A DNA stretch of 64,000 nucleotides from Actinoplanes sp. KI2 (GCF_025630775.1 NZ_JAOSZE010000024.1:99866-163865), one strand, 5' to 3'. Counted from the first letter of the stretch, positions 24,091-33,164 are shown. Notes: generated by a model from the letters alone, not told the origin. Numbers and translations are program-made.

Positions 24091-24817
24091 ACGTCGTAAG
24101 GTAAGGCCTCGGGTCAAACGAGGGGAAGAGCCGATCGTCCGGGAACCGCTGAGCCGCGAACGCGCCCTGACCGCCGCGGTCGCCCTGGTCGACGCCGAAG
24201 GCCTCAAGGCGCTCACCATGCGCCGGCTGGCCGCCGAGCTGGGCGTCGAAGCGATGTCGCTCTACTACCACCTGCCCGGCAAACAGGGCCTGCTCGACGG
24301 GCTGGCCGAGTCGGTGATCGGGGAGATCGCCGCGGCGGTCGGCGACGACGAGCGGGAATGGCGCGACCGGCTGCGTCATCGCTTCCTCCGGGCACGCGAG
24401 GTGATGCTGCGGCACCCCTGGGCACCGGCCGTCCTCGGTTCCCGGCCGGCGGTCCCGCCCAGCCTCTACGCGTACTACGACCAGATCGTCGGCACGCTGC
24501 TGGCGGCCGGCTTCACGCCGAATCTGGCCCATCGGGCGCTGCATGCCTTCGGCACGATGGCACTCGGCTTCGTGCAGGAACTGTTCACGCCGGCCGCGAC
24601 GGATGTCGACGCCGCCGAGGACGACCTGGCCGCGATGGCCGAGACCGTGCCACACCTGACGGCGATGGTGGCCGCCGAGATACACGCGGCCGGCGACCCG
24701 ACGCTGGGCTGGTGCGACAGCCAGACCGAGTTCGAGTTCACCCTCGACCTGCTGCTGGACGGCCTCGACCGGGCGCGCGCCGCGCAGGCGGGTCGCCGTT
24801 CGCCCGCAACTGACTAG
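24053..24817 (+). CDS. TetR family regulator
   Basis: The HTH is ALTMRRLAAELGVEAMSLYY followed by HLPGKQGLLDG, and the C-terminal part is TetR_C-like. The only in-frame standard start is GTG 24053. That makes the gene overlap the divergent DUF4386 start by 38 bp and places the control repeats inside the coding frame; the true start may be non-canonical nearer SRERAL. It probably represses the DUF4386 gene and itself. Confidence 0.75.
   Translation: MRRAAFLLCKVAIRRKVRPRVKRGEEPIVREPLSRERALTAAVALVDAEGLKALTMRRLAAELGVEAMSLYYHLPGKQGLLDGLAESVIGEIAAAVGDDEREWRDRLRHRFLRAREVMLRHPWAPAVLGSRPAVPPSLYAYYDQIVGTLLAAGFTPNLAHRALHAFGTMALGFVQELFTPAATDVDAAEDDLAAMAETVPHLTAMVAAEIHAAGDPTLGWCDSQTEFEFTLDLLLDGLDRARAAQAGRRSPATD
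24078..24106. promoter_or_regulatory. GTAAGGTA direct repeats between DUF4386 and tetR
   Basis: GTAAGGTA occurs at 24078-24085 and 24096-24103, 18 bp apart, with a further GTAAGG at 24101. The DUF4386 start codon lies between the copies. Likely binding sites for the adjacent TetR protein. Confidence 0.5.
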
Positions 24818-24822
24818 TTGTC

Positions 24823-24966
24823 TTACTCGGACGCCTCCACGCGCGGTACCTGCGGCAGAATCGTCCGGCTCCGCCCGGGCCGCGGGTACGCCTCCGCCGC
24901 AGCCGCCAACCGCACCGCGAGATCACGCTGCCGCTCGCCCTCCTGCTCGCGCAGGTCCTGATGCAC
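24823..24966 (-). CDS. Short Glu/Arg-rich hypothetical, possibly truncated
   Basis: From GTG 24966 the frame reads VHQDLREQEGERQRDLAVRL then AAAAEAYPRP, a helical basic/acidic pattern, and ends at TAA 24823. No Shine-Dalgarno is clear, and an in-frame stop lies a little upstream. It may be the tail of a broken gene. Confidence 0.25.
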   Translation of the reverse strand: MHQDLREQEGERQRDLAVRLAAAAEAYPRPGRSRTILPQVPRVEASE

Positions 24967-25083
24967 CAGGGCTCGGCCGGCTTCGGTGCTGCCTCGTCGT
25001 CGGATTCACCTCCGTCAGGTGAGCTGACTTCATCTCCGGGCTCCGTAGCGTCGGCCGGGATGCGGAAGAAGGAGGTAACCGCG

Positions 25084-25470
25084 ATGGCGGAACTGGCATT
25101 CATCGACAAGGTGGCCGAGCGGGCCGGTGTTTCGGAAGACACTGCGCGGCTGCTCACCGAGGGCACGCTGCTCACCCTCGCGGCCCGGATCAGCGGCGGT
25201 GAGGCGGAGGATCTGGCCGAACGCGTACCGGACCAGCTCCGGCCGTATTTGATCAAGCTGACCGAGCCGGCCGTGCCGTTCTCCTATGACGAGTTCACGG
25301 TGCGGGTCGCCGAACACGCCGGGGTGGACCGTCCGACCGCCGAGCGCGGCGTGGCGGCAGTGCTCTCGGCACTGCACGAGACGGTCGGGCACAAGGAGTT
25401 CACCGACGCGATGGCCCAGCTGCCGAGAGAGTTTCGCGATCTGGTCGCGACCGCGTCGGCGAGCCGCTGA
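25084..25470 (+). CDS. DUF2267 protein
   Basis: A 128-residue DUF2267 protein: FIDKVAERAGVSEDTARLLT and a second similar half, YDEFTVRVAEHAGVDRPTAE, with ERVPDQLRPYL between. The family consists of small helical proteins common in stress loci; no activity is established. AAGGAGG at 25068 fixes the ATG. First of a three-gene operon with the DsbA-like and stress-protein genes. Confidence 0.85.
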   Translation: MAELAFIDKVAERAGVSEDTARLLTEGTLLTLAARISGGEAEDLAERVPDQLRPYLIKLTEPAVPFSYDEFTVRVAEHAGVDRPTAERGVAAVLSALHETVGHKEFTDAMAQLPREFRDLVATASASR

Positions 25471-25488
25471 ACGGGAGCAGGTGATGAC

Positions 25489-26133
25489 TTGACGTCCCCG
25501 CTGAGCACAGCCGGTGGCCGGCTCGCCGTACCGGTCGGCGATCGAGATCACGTTCTCGGTCCCGAAGACGCGCCGGTCACCCTCGTCGAGTACGGCGACT
25601 TCCAGTGCCCGTACTGTGCACGCGCGCACCTGATCATGCAGGAACTGCTGCGCCGACGGACGAACCAGGTGCGGTTCGCGTACCGCCACTTCCCGCTGAT
25701 CAACATTCACCCGTACGCGGAACCGGCCGCCGAGGCGGCCGAAGCTGCGGGGGCGAGAGGACGGTTCTGGCCGGTCCACGACTGGCTGTTCGCCAATCAG
25801 GACCGGCTCAGTCCGGCGACCCTGATCGCCGCGCTGACCGACCTGGGCCTCGACGGCCGGTCGATCGCCGCCGAAGTCCAGGACCATGCCTTCCTGGACA
25901 AGGTCCAGTCGGACTTCGTCAGTGGCATCCGCAGCGGCGTCGAGGGCACCCCGACGTTCTTCATCAACGGAATGCTCTACACCGGTGGTCATTCCCTGCC
26001 TGAGCTGGTGACAGCAGTCGACGGGGCGGCGCGCGCACCGGACACGTCGAGCGCGGCTGAGGGACGCTTGGCCGCCACGCCGGCGGGAGCACGACCGTCA
26101 CCGGACACCGATACCAAGGAGCGATCGTCATGA
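25489..26133 (+). CDS. DsbA-family thioredoxin-fold oxidoreductase
   Basis: A 214-residue thioredoxin-fold protein with active site CPYC in VEYGDFQCPYC, a helical insert, and cis-Pro loop VEGTPTFFING. No signal peptide is seen, so it may act in the cytoplasm, as NhaA-associated DsbA domains do. The start appears to be TTG 25489; an ATG 5 bp earlier is out of frame. The last codons overlap the next gene as ATGA. Confidence 0.85.
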   Translation: MTSPLSTAGGRLAVPVGDRDHVLGPEDAPVTLVEYGDFQCPYCARAHLIMQELLRRRTNQVRFAYRHFPLINIHPYAEPAAEAAEAAGARGRFWPVHDWLFANQDRLSPATLIAALTDLGLDGRSIAAEVQDHAFLDKVQSDFVSGIRSGVEGTPTFFINGMLYTGGHSLPELVTAVDGAARAPDTSSAAEGRLAATPAGARPSPDTDTKERSS

Positions 26134-26675
26134 TGCAGCCCCAGTACGACAAACGATCCGCCGCCACCACACCGAAACCCGGCGGCTCAACAGACGAGCA
26201 GGTCGTCGTTGCCTCCTACCCCACCTATACCGACGCGGAACGGGCGGTGGACTACCTGTCCGACCACCGATTTCCCGTACAGCGCGCCGCCATCGTCGGC
26301 CGCGGACTCACCAGTGTCGAGCGGATCACCGGGCGGCTGACGATCTGGCGCGCCGCCGCTCAGTCGGCCGCCTACGGCGCCGTCCTGGGCGCCCTGTTCG
26401 GCTGGTTGTTCGGCCTGTTCAACTGGGTCAACCCGGTCATCTCCGGCCTCCTGCTCGCCCTGTACGGAGCAATCTTCGGCGCCGTCGCCGGCGGCCTGCT
26501 CGGCCTGCTCGGCCACGCCCTCACCGGCGGCCGGCGTGACTTCAGCTCCGTCGCCGGCATGCGCGCCGAGAGCTACGACGTCCTCGTCGACGCTGAGGTC
26601 GCGCCGCAGGCCATCCAACTACTCGACGCCCCCGACGCCCCGGGACGTGGCCGCGCCGCGGGTCCCCTTCGATAG
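26130..26675 (+). CDS. General stress protein (GSP17M/YflT-like) with membrane hairpin
   Basis: A 181-residue protein. Residues 22-65 (VVVASYPTYTDAERAVDYLS, then RAAIVGRGL) match the GSP17M domain. Two glycine-rich membrane helices follow (GAVLGALFGWLFGLF and GAIFGAVAGGLLGLLGHAL), then a repeat-like SYDVLVDAEVAPQAIQLL. Membrane-associated stress protein of unknown mechanism. Translationally coupled to the DsbA-like gene. Confidence 0.8.
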   Translation: MMQPQYDKRSAATTPKPGGSTDEQVVVASYPTYTDAERAVDYLSDHRFPVQRAAIVGRGLTSVERITGRLTIWRAAAQSAAYGAVLGALFGWLFGLFNWVNPVISGLLLALYGAIFGAVAGGLLGLLGHALTGGRRDFSSVAGMRAESYDVLVDAEVAPQAIQLLDAPDAPGRGRAAGPLR

Positions 26676-26774
26676 AACGCCTCAGAGTGGTGCTCCGGCC
26701 GGTGGACCCTTCGCTGGACGACGTCGCGCCCACCGGACACGTTGGAACACGCTACGGTCGGGAATGCTGAACCG

Positions 26775-27539
26775 ATGAACCGGCCACCGCTCGACCGCTG
26801 CACCGACGGCCTCCCGCTACCGCCGAGCGACGACCTGGACTCGGTGGGACCGTTCGTGATCCGGTGCGTCTACGCGCTGCCGCGCGACGGCGCCGACCGC
26901 CGCCTCGGTGAGGACGGCACGGTCAGCCGCTCGCTGTCGGCGATGCAGGCGTGGTTCGCCGCGCAGACCGGTGCCCGGTTGCGCTTCGCCGACGAACCGG
27001 TGCGTACGGTCCGGCTGCCCGAGACCGACGCCCGGATCGCCGACCGCGGTTCGTACGTCCGGGACCGGATCGAGCGCCTGTTGCGGCGACAGGGCTTTCA
27101 CGAACCGCGCACGCTGTACGCGGTCTGGTACGACGGCAGCAGCACCTTTTCGTGCGGCGGCGGCGCCTGGCCACCAGAACTTCGCGGCCGGGTGGCGGCG
27201 CTGTACCTGCAGGGTACATACGACGACGTGGTATGCGCTGAGGACCGGTTCAGCCCGGACGGGGTGACACCGGAGATCAACGAGTTCAAGATGCTGCACG
27301 AGATCCTGCACACCATGGGTTTCGTCCCGGCGGCCGCACCCCATCACACCCGGGCCGGGCACGTCGGCAACAACCACGACGACCTGATGTACGCCGGCGA
27401 CCCGCCCTGGAACCCGTCGGTGATCGACCCGTACCACCAAGACTATTTCCGCACCGGCCGGTCCGACATCCCGGACCTGGCCCGGAGCAGCTTCCTGGAC
27501 CCGTTGCCGGCCGGCGCGGAGCCGCCGCCGGTCTGGTGA
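26775..27539 (+). CDS. Putative zincin metallopeptidase-like protein
   Basis: A 254-residue protein with LHEILHTMGF near residue 175, an HExxHxxGF zinc-protease signature, followed by histidine-rich HHTRAGHVGNNHDD that could supply a third ligand. No signal peptide, so it would be cytosolic or exported by another route. Two Cys residues (FSCGGGAW and DVVCAE) may pair. The start is one of two nearby ATGs; 26775 is chosen. Substrate unknown. Confidence 0.65.
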   Translation: MNRPPLDRCTDGLPLPPSDDLDSVGPFVIRCVYALPRDGADRRLGEDGTVSRSLSAMQAWFAAQTGARLRFADEPVRTVRLPETDARIADRGSYVRDRIERLLRRQGFHEPRTLYAVWYDGSSTFSCGGGAWPPELRGRVAALYLQGTYDDVVCAEDRFSPDGVTPEINEFKMLHEILHTMGFVPAAAPHHTRAGHVGNNHDDLMYAGDPPWNPSVIDPYHQDYFRTGRSDIPDLARSSFLDPLPAGAEPPPVW

Positions 27540-27684
27540 TCTCAGCCGCGGTCCGTGCCGGCGTTCTCCGCGTCCCCCTCGCCGACGGAGCAACTCATCT
27601 CGGAAGGGGGAGGAACTGTCACCCCTGTGTTGGGAACGATGCCATGTGATCGTCCCTGCGGCCGAGGAGAAGGGGAATACCGGT

Positions 27685-27975
27685 ATGCGGAAGATCATCG
27701 ATATCGTTCCGGCGTTTCCGGGGTGGTATGCGCGCTGGCGGTTAACCCCTGAACACACGATCTCGCATCCCGTCACGGTGTGGGCAATCGTCGACGAACC
27801 TGGTCCGAGCACGCGGCGCGCCGTGGTCGGCGTGGACGCGAGCGGCCAATGGCCCGGTGCAACCGACAACGACCCAGGCGCGGACTTCGTCCGCTACCTC
27901 TACCTCGCGCCTCAGGACGGGCAGCCGGAGGACATCTTCGACCCGGTTCACCCGGCATCTGAAGCGCGGCAATGA
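27685..27975 (+). CDS. Conserved hypothetical, 96 aa
   Basis: A compact protein with MRKIIDIVPAFPGWYARWRL, PVTVWAIVDEPG and AVVGVDASGQWPGATDNDPG. No family recognised, although the pattern looks conserved and folded. GAGAAGGGG lies before the ATG. Confidence 0.6.
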   Translation: MRKIIDIVPAFPGWYARWRLTPEHTISHPVTVWAIVDEPGPSTRRAVVGVDASGQWPGATDNDPGADFVRYLYLAPQDGQPEDIFDPVHPASEARQ

Positions 27976-28008
27976 GCATGCGATGAGCAACCAGTTCGGA
28001 GGACTGCG

Positions 28009-28404
28009 GTGCGAATCACCGTCATCGGAGCAGGCACCATGGGCAGTGCGCCGGCCCGCGCCCTGAACGTCGCCGGTCATACCGTCACATCACTGGCCGA
28101 AGCCATCCTGCTGCTCGCGCCCGGTGCCCGGGTGGTCAAGGCGTTCAACACGGTTTTCGCCGGCCGGCTCAGTGATCCCGTGGTCAACGGTGTGCCGCTC
28201 GACGGCTTCTACGCCGGCGACGATCCGGCGGCCAAACAGGTGGTCGCTGATCTGCTGGCCGAGATGGGGTTCCGCCCCATCGACACCGGGGAGCTGCTCA
28301 CCGCACGGGCGCTGGAACTCATGGCGTTCCTCAACATCGACCTCAACCTCCGGCACGGCTGGCCCTGGGAGTCGGGATGGAAGCTGCTCGGCCCGACCGG
28401 CTGA
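28009..28404 (+). pseudogene. NADPH:F420 oxidoreductase-like gene with internal deletion
   Basis: The N-terminus MRITVIGAGTMGSAPARAL is the Rossmann start and PGARVVKAFNTVFAGRL to LELMAFLNIDL is the second half of the F420-dependent NADP reductase family. The roughly 70 residues that should lie between, including the rest of the NADP fold, are missing after AGHTVTSL. The frame is kept. With 131 residues against about 200 in the family, it is very probably inactive. Confidence 0.7.
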
Positions 28405-28520
28405 CGTGCGATCGCAGGGCTGCTGGGCGCCGGCGACCTCCCGTAAGGCGACCGGCTGGAGCGCCCGAGTCCGACAACCGGGGCGACCGGTGGACCCGTG
28501 TCCTCCGCCGTCCCGCCCTC

Positions 28521-29348
28521 TCACCGGCACGGGGTGAACGGCCGGAACTCGTCCTCCCCGGGCCGCATCTCCACCACGGAGGACTCCGGCACCTCCGTCC
28601 ACGCGTCGACCAGGTCGACCAGCGGCTCAGAGACAATCATGTGCGCCTCGTCCGACACGCTCTGGATGCGGTCGTCGGCGGGGTACTGCTGCTTGATGGC
28701 GCGGGCGTCGACGCAGGAGAACAGCGACCGCGACCGCCCTTCGCTGGAGTACCGCACGGCGACCGTCCGCCGGCCGTCGGTCAACGCCGCCGCCAGCTGC
28801 AACGGGTTCGCCACCCCATGCCGGTCAGCCACGCTCTCCACGAAGCCCGCCATCCGTTCCAGCGCGGTCCGGGGATCGTCCTGCGCGCCGAAGGTGAGGG
28901 CGAGATGGAAGAGCAGTTCGGAGTCGGTGGACCCTTCGACCGCCCCGAGCAGCGCGGGGTCGATGGCTACCAGCAAGTCGTGCTTCAGACGCGGAAAGTC
29001 CCGCACCAGGCCGTTGTGCATGAACAACCATCGGTGGTACCGGAAGGGATGGCAGTTCGTGTCCTGCACGGCCGATCCGGTGGAAGCGCGTACATGCGCG
29101 AAGAACAGCCCGGACGACACGTGTGCCGCGAGCTCCCGCAGGTTCCGGTCGCTCCACGCGGGACGCATGCTGCGGTACAGGCCCGGCGTTTCGCCGCGGT
29201 CGTACCACCCGAGGCCGAACCCGTCGCCGTTGGTCGTGGTCTCCCCCAACCGTGCGTGCAAGCTCTGATCGATGAGCGAGTGGCTGGCCTTGACGGTGAG
29301 CCAGTCCATCGGGATGGGCTCGCCAAGGTACGCCAGCCAACGACACAT
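28521..29348 (-). CDS. Class II glutamine amidotransferase (YafJ/EgtC-like)
   Basis: A 275-residue Ntn hydrolase. Cys2 (MCRWLAYLG) is the nucleophile; NGDGFGLGWY, FFAHVRAST and FMHNGLVRDF are the conserved active-site strands. It hydrolyses gamma-glutamyl amides; the acceptor is unknown, and no ergothioneine genes are near. ATG 29348 places Cys second, as required after Met removal. Divergent from gadB. Confidence 0.85.
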   Translation of the reverse strand: MCRWLAYLGEPIPMDWLTVKASHSLIDQSLHARLGETTTNGDGFGLGWYDRGETPGLYRSMRPAWSDRNLRELAAHVSSGLFFAHVRASTGSAVQDTNCHPFRYHRWLFMHNGLVRDFPRLKHDLLVAIDPALLGAVEGSTDSELLFHLALTFGAQDDPRTALERMAGFVESVADRHGVANPLQLAAALTDGRRTVAVRYSSEGRSRSLFSCVDARAIKQQYPADDRIQSVSDEAHMIVSEPLVDLVDAWTEVPESSVVEMRPGEDEFRPFTPCR

Positions 29349-29406
29349 GCCGGTCACCTACCCGCGTTGCCGAGCGCGAAACCGGACCGCATTGGAGGGT
29401 GATCAC

Positions 29407-30825
29407 ATGGCCTCGCATGAGCCGCAGGACAAGCCTCGTCCAGACCTTTCCGTCAACCCCATCTTCGTCCGGGAACCGGTCCGGATTCCCCGGAACCGCC
29501 TGCCCGCCGAGGAACTCGACCCGGACGCGGCCTACCAGATCGTCCACGATGAGCTGATGCTCGACGCCAATCCGCGGCTGAACCTCGCCACCTTCGTCAC
29601 CACGTGGATGGAGCCGCAGGGCGCCCGGCTGGCCGAGGCGGCGCTGGACAAGAACCTCATCGACCGCGACGAGTACCCGCGCAGCGCCGACCTCGAACAG
29701 CGGTGCATCCGGATGCTCGCCGACCTCTGGCACGCACCCGACCCCCTGCGCGCGCCGGGCTGCTCGACCGCCGGCTCCAGCGAGGCGTGCATGCTCGGCG
29801 GGCTGGCCCTCAAGCGGCGGTGGCAACGGGCGCACGGTTCCGGCGGCCGGCCCAACCTTGTGATGGGCATCAACACCCAGGTGTGCTGGGAGAAGTTCGC
29901 CAACTACTGGGACGTCGAGGCGCGGCTGGTGCCGATGGAGGGCGACCGGTTCCACCTCTGCGCCGAGGAGGCGGTGGCCCGCTGTGACGAGAACACCATC
30001 GGCGTGGTCGCGATCCTCGGCTCCACCTTCGACGGCAGCTACGAACCGGTGGCCGACATCTGCGCCGCGCTGGACGATCTGCAGGCGCGTACCGGCCTGG
30101 ACATCCCGGTGCACGTCGACGGCGCCTCGGGTGCGCTGGTGGCGCCGTTCTGCGACCCGGAACTGCGGTGGGACTTCCGGCTGCCGCGGGTCGCGTCCAT
30201 CAACGTCTCCGGCCACAAATACGGGCTGGTGTACCCCGGATTGGGGTGGGTGGTCTGGCGCGACCGGGAGGCGTTGCCGGAGGACCTCGTGCTGCGGGTG
30301 AACTATCTCGGCGGGGAGATGCCCACGTTCTCGCTGACCTTCTCCCGCCCCGGCTCCCAGATCGTGGCGCAGTACTACAACTTCATCCGGCTCGGCTTCG
30401 ACGGGTACCACCGGGTGCATGCCTACAGCCGGGCGGTGGCCACCTCGCTGGCCGACCGGATCGGCGACCTCGGCCCGTTCCGGTTGCTGACGAAGGGCGA
30501 CGAGCTGCCCGCATTCGCCTTCGCCCTGCACCCGGAGGTCACGCACTACTCGGTGTTCGACGTGTCGATGGCGCTGCGGGAGCGCGGCTGGCTGGTCCCG
30601 GCCTACACGTTGCCCGCGAACCGGCAGGACCTGGCGGTGCTGCGCGTCGTGGTGCGCAACGGCTTCACCCACGACCTGGCCGACCTGTTCCTCCAAGACC
30701 TGCGACGGGCCGTGGAGCGGCTGGACCGGCAGTCGGCGCCGGCGCGTGGCGCCGAAGCGAGCTCGTTCGCACACGGGGCCGCACCCGTGCTCACCCCGCG
30801 TCGTAATCGTCAGGCTGTCGGGTGA
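29407..30825 (+). CDS. gadB: Glutamate decarboxylase
   Basis: A 472-residue PLP enzyme converting glutamate to GABA and CO2 while consuming a proton. PLP features are STAGSSEACMLGGLA, HVDGASGA and SGHKYGLVYPG, whose Lys forms the Schiff base; NYLGGEMPTFSLTFSRP is typical of GAD. Length agrees with bacterial GAD. GGAGGG precedes ATG 29407. No glutamate/GABA antiporter is adjacent, so a pure acid-resistance role is uncertain. Confidence 0.9.
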   Translation: MASHEPQDKPRPDLSVNPIFVREPVRIPRNRLPAEELDPDAAYQIVHDELMLDANPRLNLATFVTTWMEPQGARLAEAALDKNLIDRDEYPRSADLEQRCIRMLADLWHAPDPLRAPGCSTAGSSEACMLGGLALKRRWQRAHGSGGRPNLVMGINTQVCWEKFANYWDVEARLVPMEGDRFHLCAEEAVARCDENTIGVVAILGSTFDGSYEPVADICAALDDLQARTGLDIPVHVDGASGALVAPFCDPELRWDFRLPRVASINVSGHKYGLVYPGLGWVVWRDREALPEDLVLRVNYLGGEMPTFSLTFSRPGSQIVAQYYNFIRLGFDGYHRVHAYSRAVATSLADRIGDLGPFRLLTKGDELPAFAFALHPEVTHYSVFDVSMALRERGWLVPAYTLPANRQDLAVLRVVVRNGFTHDLADLFLQDLRRAVERLDRQSAPARGAEASSFAHGAAPVLTPRRNRQAVG

Positions 30826-30936
30826 CGGCGACCCGCCGGAGTGCCGCCGAAATGTCTTCGTCCGCAGGTGAGATGCGGCGATTCGCGGGTAGGCGGCGAA
30901 CGTAGCGCCGTAGCCACCAGCGGAAGGTGACCTGCC

Positions 30937-32061
30937 GTGAATCTCGATTTCCTGCGCCCTCTGTTCGAGCATCCCGGCGGGTGGGTGTCGGTATATCTCG
31001 ACGCCACCCGGGCCGGCGAGAACGCTGACCACGAGGTCACACTGCGCTGGCGCGGCTTACGAGAGAACCTGACCCGCCACGGCGCCGAGGTCGCGACCCT
31101 CGACGCCGTGGAGGCAGCCGTGCGAGACCATCCGATCCAGCCAGGACGGTACGGTCTGGCGGTCTTCGCCGTGGACGGCGAGGTCGCGATGGCACAGGCA
31201 CTCCCCTCGCCTCCTCCCGCCGACGTGGCTTACTCCGAACCGCTGCCGCACGTGCTGCCGCTGCTCGAACAGCGTCGCGCGGAGGTGCCGTACGTGCGGG
31301 TGCTCGCCGATCGGACCGGCGCCGACCTCGACGCCCTGTCGGTCGGCGGCGCGCCCCGGCACCGTACGGTGGCCGGCAGCGCGACCTTCCCGCTGCGCAA
31401 GGTGCACGTCGGTGGCTGGTCGCACCGCCACTACCTGCAGGCGGTCGAGGAGTCGTGGAAGCGCAACGCCGGGGACGTCGCGGCCGCGGCTGTGCAGCTC
31501 GCCGAGGCGGTCGGGGCGGAGGTCATCGTGGTCGGCGGTGATGTCCGCGCGGTGCAGACACTGGTGGGACGGCTGCCGAAGCGCTGGCAGGAGCGGGTGG
31601 TGGCGACCGACGCCGGTTCCCGGCACGCCGGTGCCGACGAGTCGGCGCTGGACGAGGTGACGATTCAAGCTGTCACCGAGACCGCCGACCGGCACCTCCG
31701 CGAAGTCCTGGACCGCTACCGGGCGCAACGCGGCGTCGGCACTGCGAGCACCGGGCTCGTCGACGTGGTGGGCCGGCTGCAGCGCGGCCAGGTCGACACC
31801 GTGCTGCTGGTGAACGACCAGTCCTCGACCGACACGCTCTGGATAGCACCGGCCGATCCGACCCTGGTGGCGGTCGACGACCACGTGCTGCGTGCGGCGG
31901 GCGTGGACGATCCGCAGCAGGTCCGCGCCGACGCCGCGCTGGTGCGGGCCATCGCCGGCACCGGGGCCGACCTGGTTCTGCTCGAACCCGGCGAGGTCCC
32001 GCTCGAGCACGGCATCGGCGCCGTCCTGCGATACGCGGACGCGAGCACCGCCGCGAGCTGA
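30937..32061 (+). CDS. Rv2629-like bacterial eRF1/Vms1-fold protein (baeRF family)
   Basis: A 374-residue protein with the eRF1-like arrangement: VSVYLDATRAGENADHEV at the N-terminus, a central helical domain, and a C-terminal domain ending DLVLLEPGEVPLEHGIGAVL. Relatives such as Rv2629 are hypoxia/stress-linked; a ribosome-rescue role is suggested for the fold. Residues ALSVGGAPRHRTVAG are duplicated at 59.75 kb. GTG start with AAGGTGA upstream. Confidence 0.8.
   Translation: MNLDFLRPLFEHPGGWVSVYLDATRAGENADHEVTLRWRGLRENLTRHGAEVATLDAVEAAVRDHPIQPGRYGLAVFAVDGEVAMAQALPSPPPADVAYSEPLPHVLPLLEQRRAEVPYVRVLADRTGADLDALSVGGAPRHRTVAGSATFPLRKVHVGGWSHRHYLQAVEESWKRNAGDVAAAAVQLAEAVGAEVIVVGGDVRAVQTLVGRLPKRWQERVVATDAGSRHAGADESALDEVTIQAVTETADRHLREVLDRYRAQRGVGTASTGLVDVVGRLQRGQVDTVLLVNDQSSTDTLWIAPADPTLVAVDDHVLRAAGVDDPQQVRADAALVRAIAGTGADLVLLEPGEVPLEHGIGAVLRYADASTAAS
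31333..31377 (+). repeat. 45-nt segment of baeRF duplicated at 59747-59791
   Basis: Identical to 59747-59791 except for one base. The source copy is here, inside an intact gene. Confidence 0.8.
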
Positions 32062-32157
32062 CCCGAACCCTTGATCCGGTGACTCATGCCTCCACGTCGC
32101 CGGCCGGGGCAAGCCCGGCCGCCGTTTGAAGCGGCCCGGGCGGGGAACGGAGCGGCC

Positions 32158-32532
32158 ATGGAACGAGGCAGCAGCAAACACGGCCCGCGCGTCGATGAAG
32201 AGATGAAGCACGAGGTCCTGGGCACTGTGCAGGGCGTTGCCGGCGGGCGGGCCGAGGAGTGGAAGATGGCCGAGCCGGCGGGTGAGGACCAGCCCGACGC
32301 GACGCAGACGGTCGAGCCCGACAGGGGGAACGACCTGAGCCGTTTCGGACGCTACATCGGCCGGTCCGCGATGCCCGGCGACCGCGACGCTCTGCTACGA
32401 AGCGCGCAGGCCCTCGAGGCCCCGGACGACATCCTGGACGACCTGCGGACGCTGCCGGACAACGTCGTCTTCCGCACGGTCACCGAAGTCTGGGCCGCCC
32501 TGGGCCGAGGGACCGCCGAACGACGGCCTTGA
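32158..32532 (+). CDS. DUF2795 domain protein
   Basis: A 124-residue protein. The C-terminal half, GRSAMPGDRDALLRSAQALE then DILDDLRTLPDNVVF, matches DUF2795, a small helical domain common in actinomycetes. The N-terminal half is charged and disordered. ATG 32158 chosen; the frame opens further up without a good ribosome site. Function unknown. Confidence 0.75.
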   Translation: MERGSSKHGPRVDEEMKHEVLGTVQGVAGGRAEEWKMAEPAGEDQPDATQTVEPDRGNDLSRFGRYIGRSAMPGDRDALLRSAQALEAPDDILDDLRTLPDNVVFRTVTEVWAALGRGTAERRP

Positions 32533-32586
32533 TCGGCGGCACCTCGGGTGACGCCTGCCCGCCGGTGACCGCCCACACCGGGCGTC

Positions 32587-32928
32587 CTACAGGTGGAATA
32601 TGTCCAGCAAGCCGCTGATGGCCAGTACCTGACGTACGTTGTCGTGTGCCTTGCTGATCTCGAGTGCGCAGCCGAGTTGTTCCGCGTGCCGGTGGCAGTC
32701 GAGCAGCGCCCAGATACCGGCAGAGCTCAGGAATGTCGCCTGTCCCATGTCCAGGCTCAGGCGCTGCGGGCGGTGATGGTCCAGGGCGTCCGTGATGGCT
32801 CGCTGGAGCCGGCGACCGGTGTCCATGTCGATTTCGCCGGCGATCGTGATGGCCAGGTGGCCGTCCGGCGTCGTCGGAAGAACCTCGACCTGCAACGGCA
32901 GCGGGTCGGGAGGCAAGGGGGCAGCCAC
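32587..32928 (-). CDS. STAS-domain anti-sigma factor antagonist
   Basis: A 113-residue stand-alone STAS protein: LAITIAGEIDMDTGRRLQRA, LSLDMGQATFLSSAGIWALL, then DIFHL. SSAG is the usual phosphorylation site; such proteins bind RsbW-like kinases and free a sigma factor. The STAS-HATPase fusion at 12.4 kb and the sigma-STAS protein at 61 kb are possible members of the same network. Confidence 0.85.
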   Translation of the reverse strand: MAAPLPPDPLPLQVEVLPTTPDGHLAITIAGEIDMDTGRRLQRAITDALDHHRPQRLSLDMGQATFLSSAGIWALLDCHRHAEQLGCALEISKAHDNVRQVLAISGLLDIFHL

Positions 32929-33164
32929 GGCGAGAGCCTTCCACCGTCAGGCGGGGTCCGCGGGATCGGTGCTGATCGCCCGCCTTACCGGATACGAGGG
33001 AGCCCGTGGAGCCGCAGAACCTGCCGCCCCACGGGCCTGTGTGCAGGGTGAACTGTGGATCGTGACTGCTCCGGGTGATGGATCACCGTCCTTCCCTCAG
33101 TCTCGGCTTGCGCCCTTGCCGCCGCGTCATGGGCAGCTTCGGTCGCGGCGACTGGGGCCCGGTT
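32929..33164. other. 236-bp gap, no gene seen
   Basis: Lies between two minus-strand genes. No convincing frame or strong hairpin; it presumably holds the promoter of the STAS gene. Confidence 0.4.
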
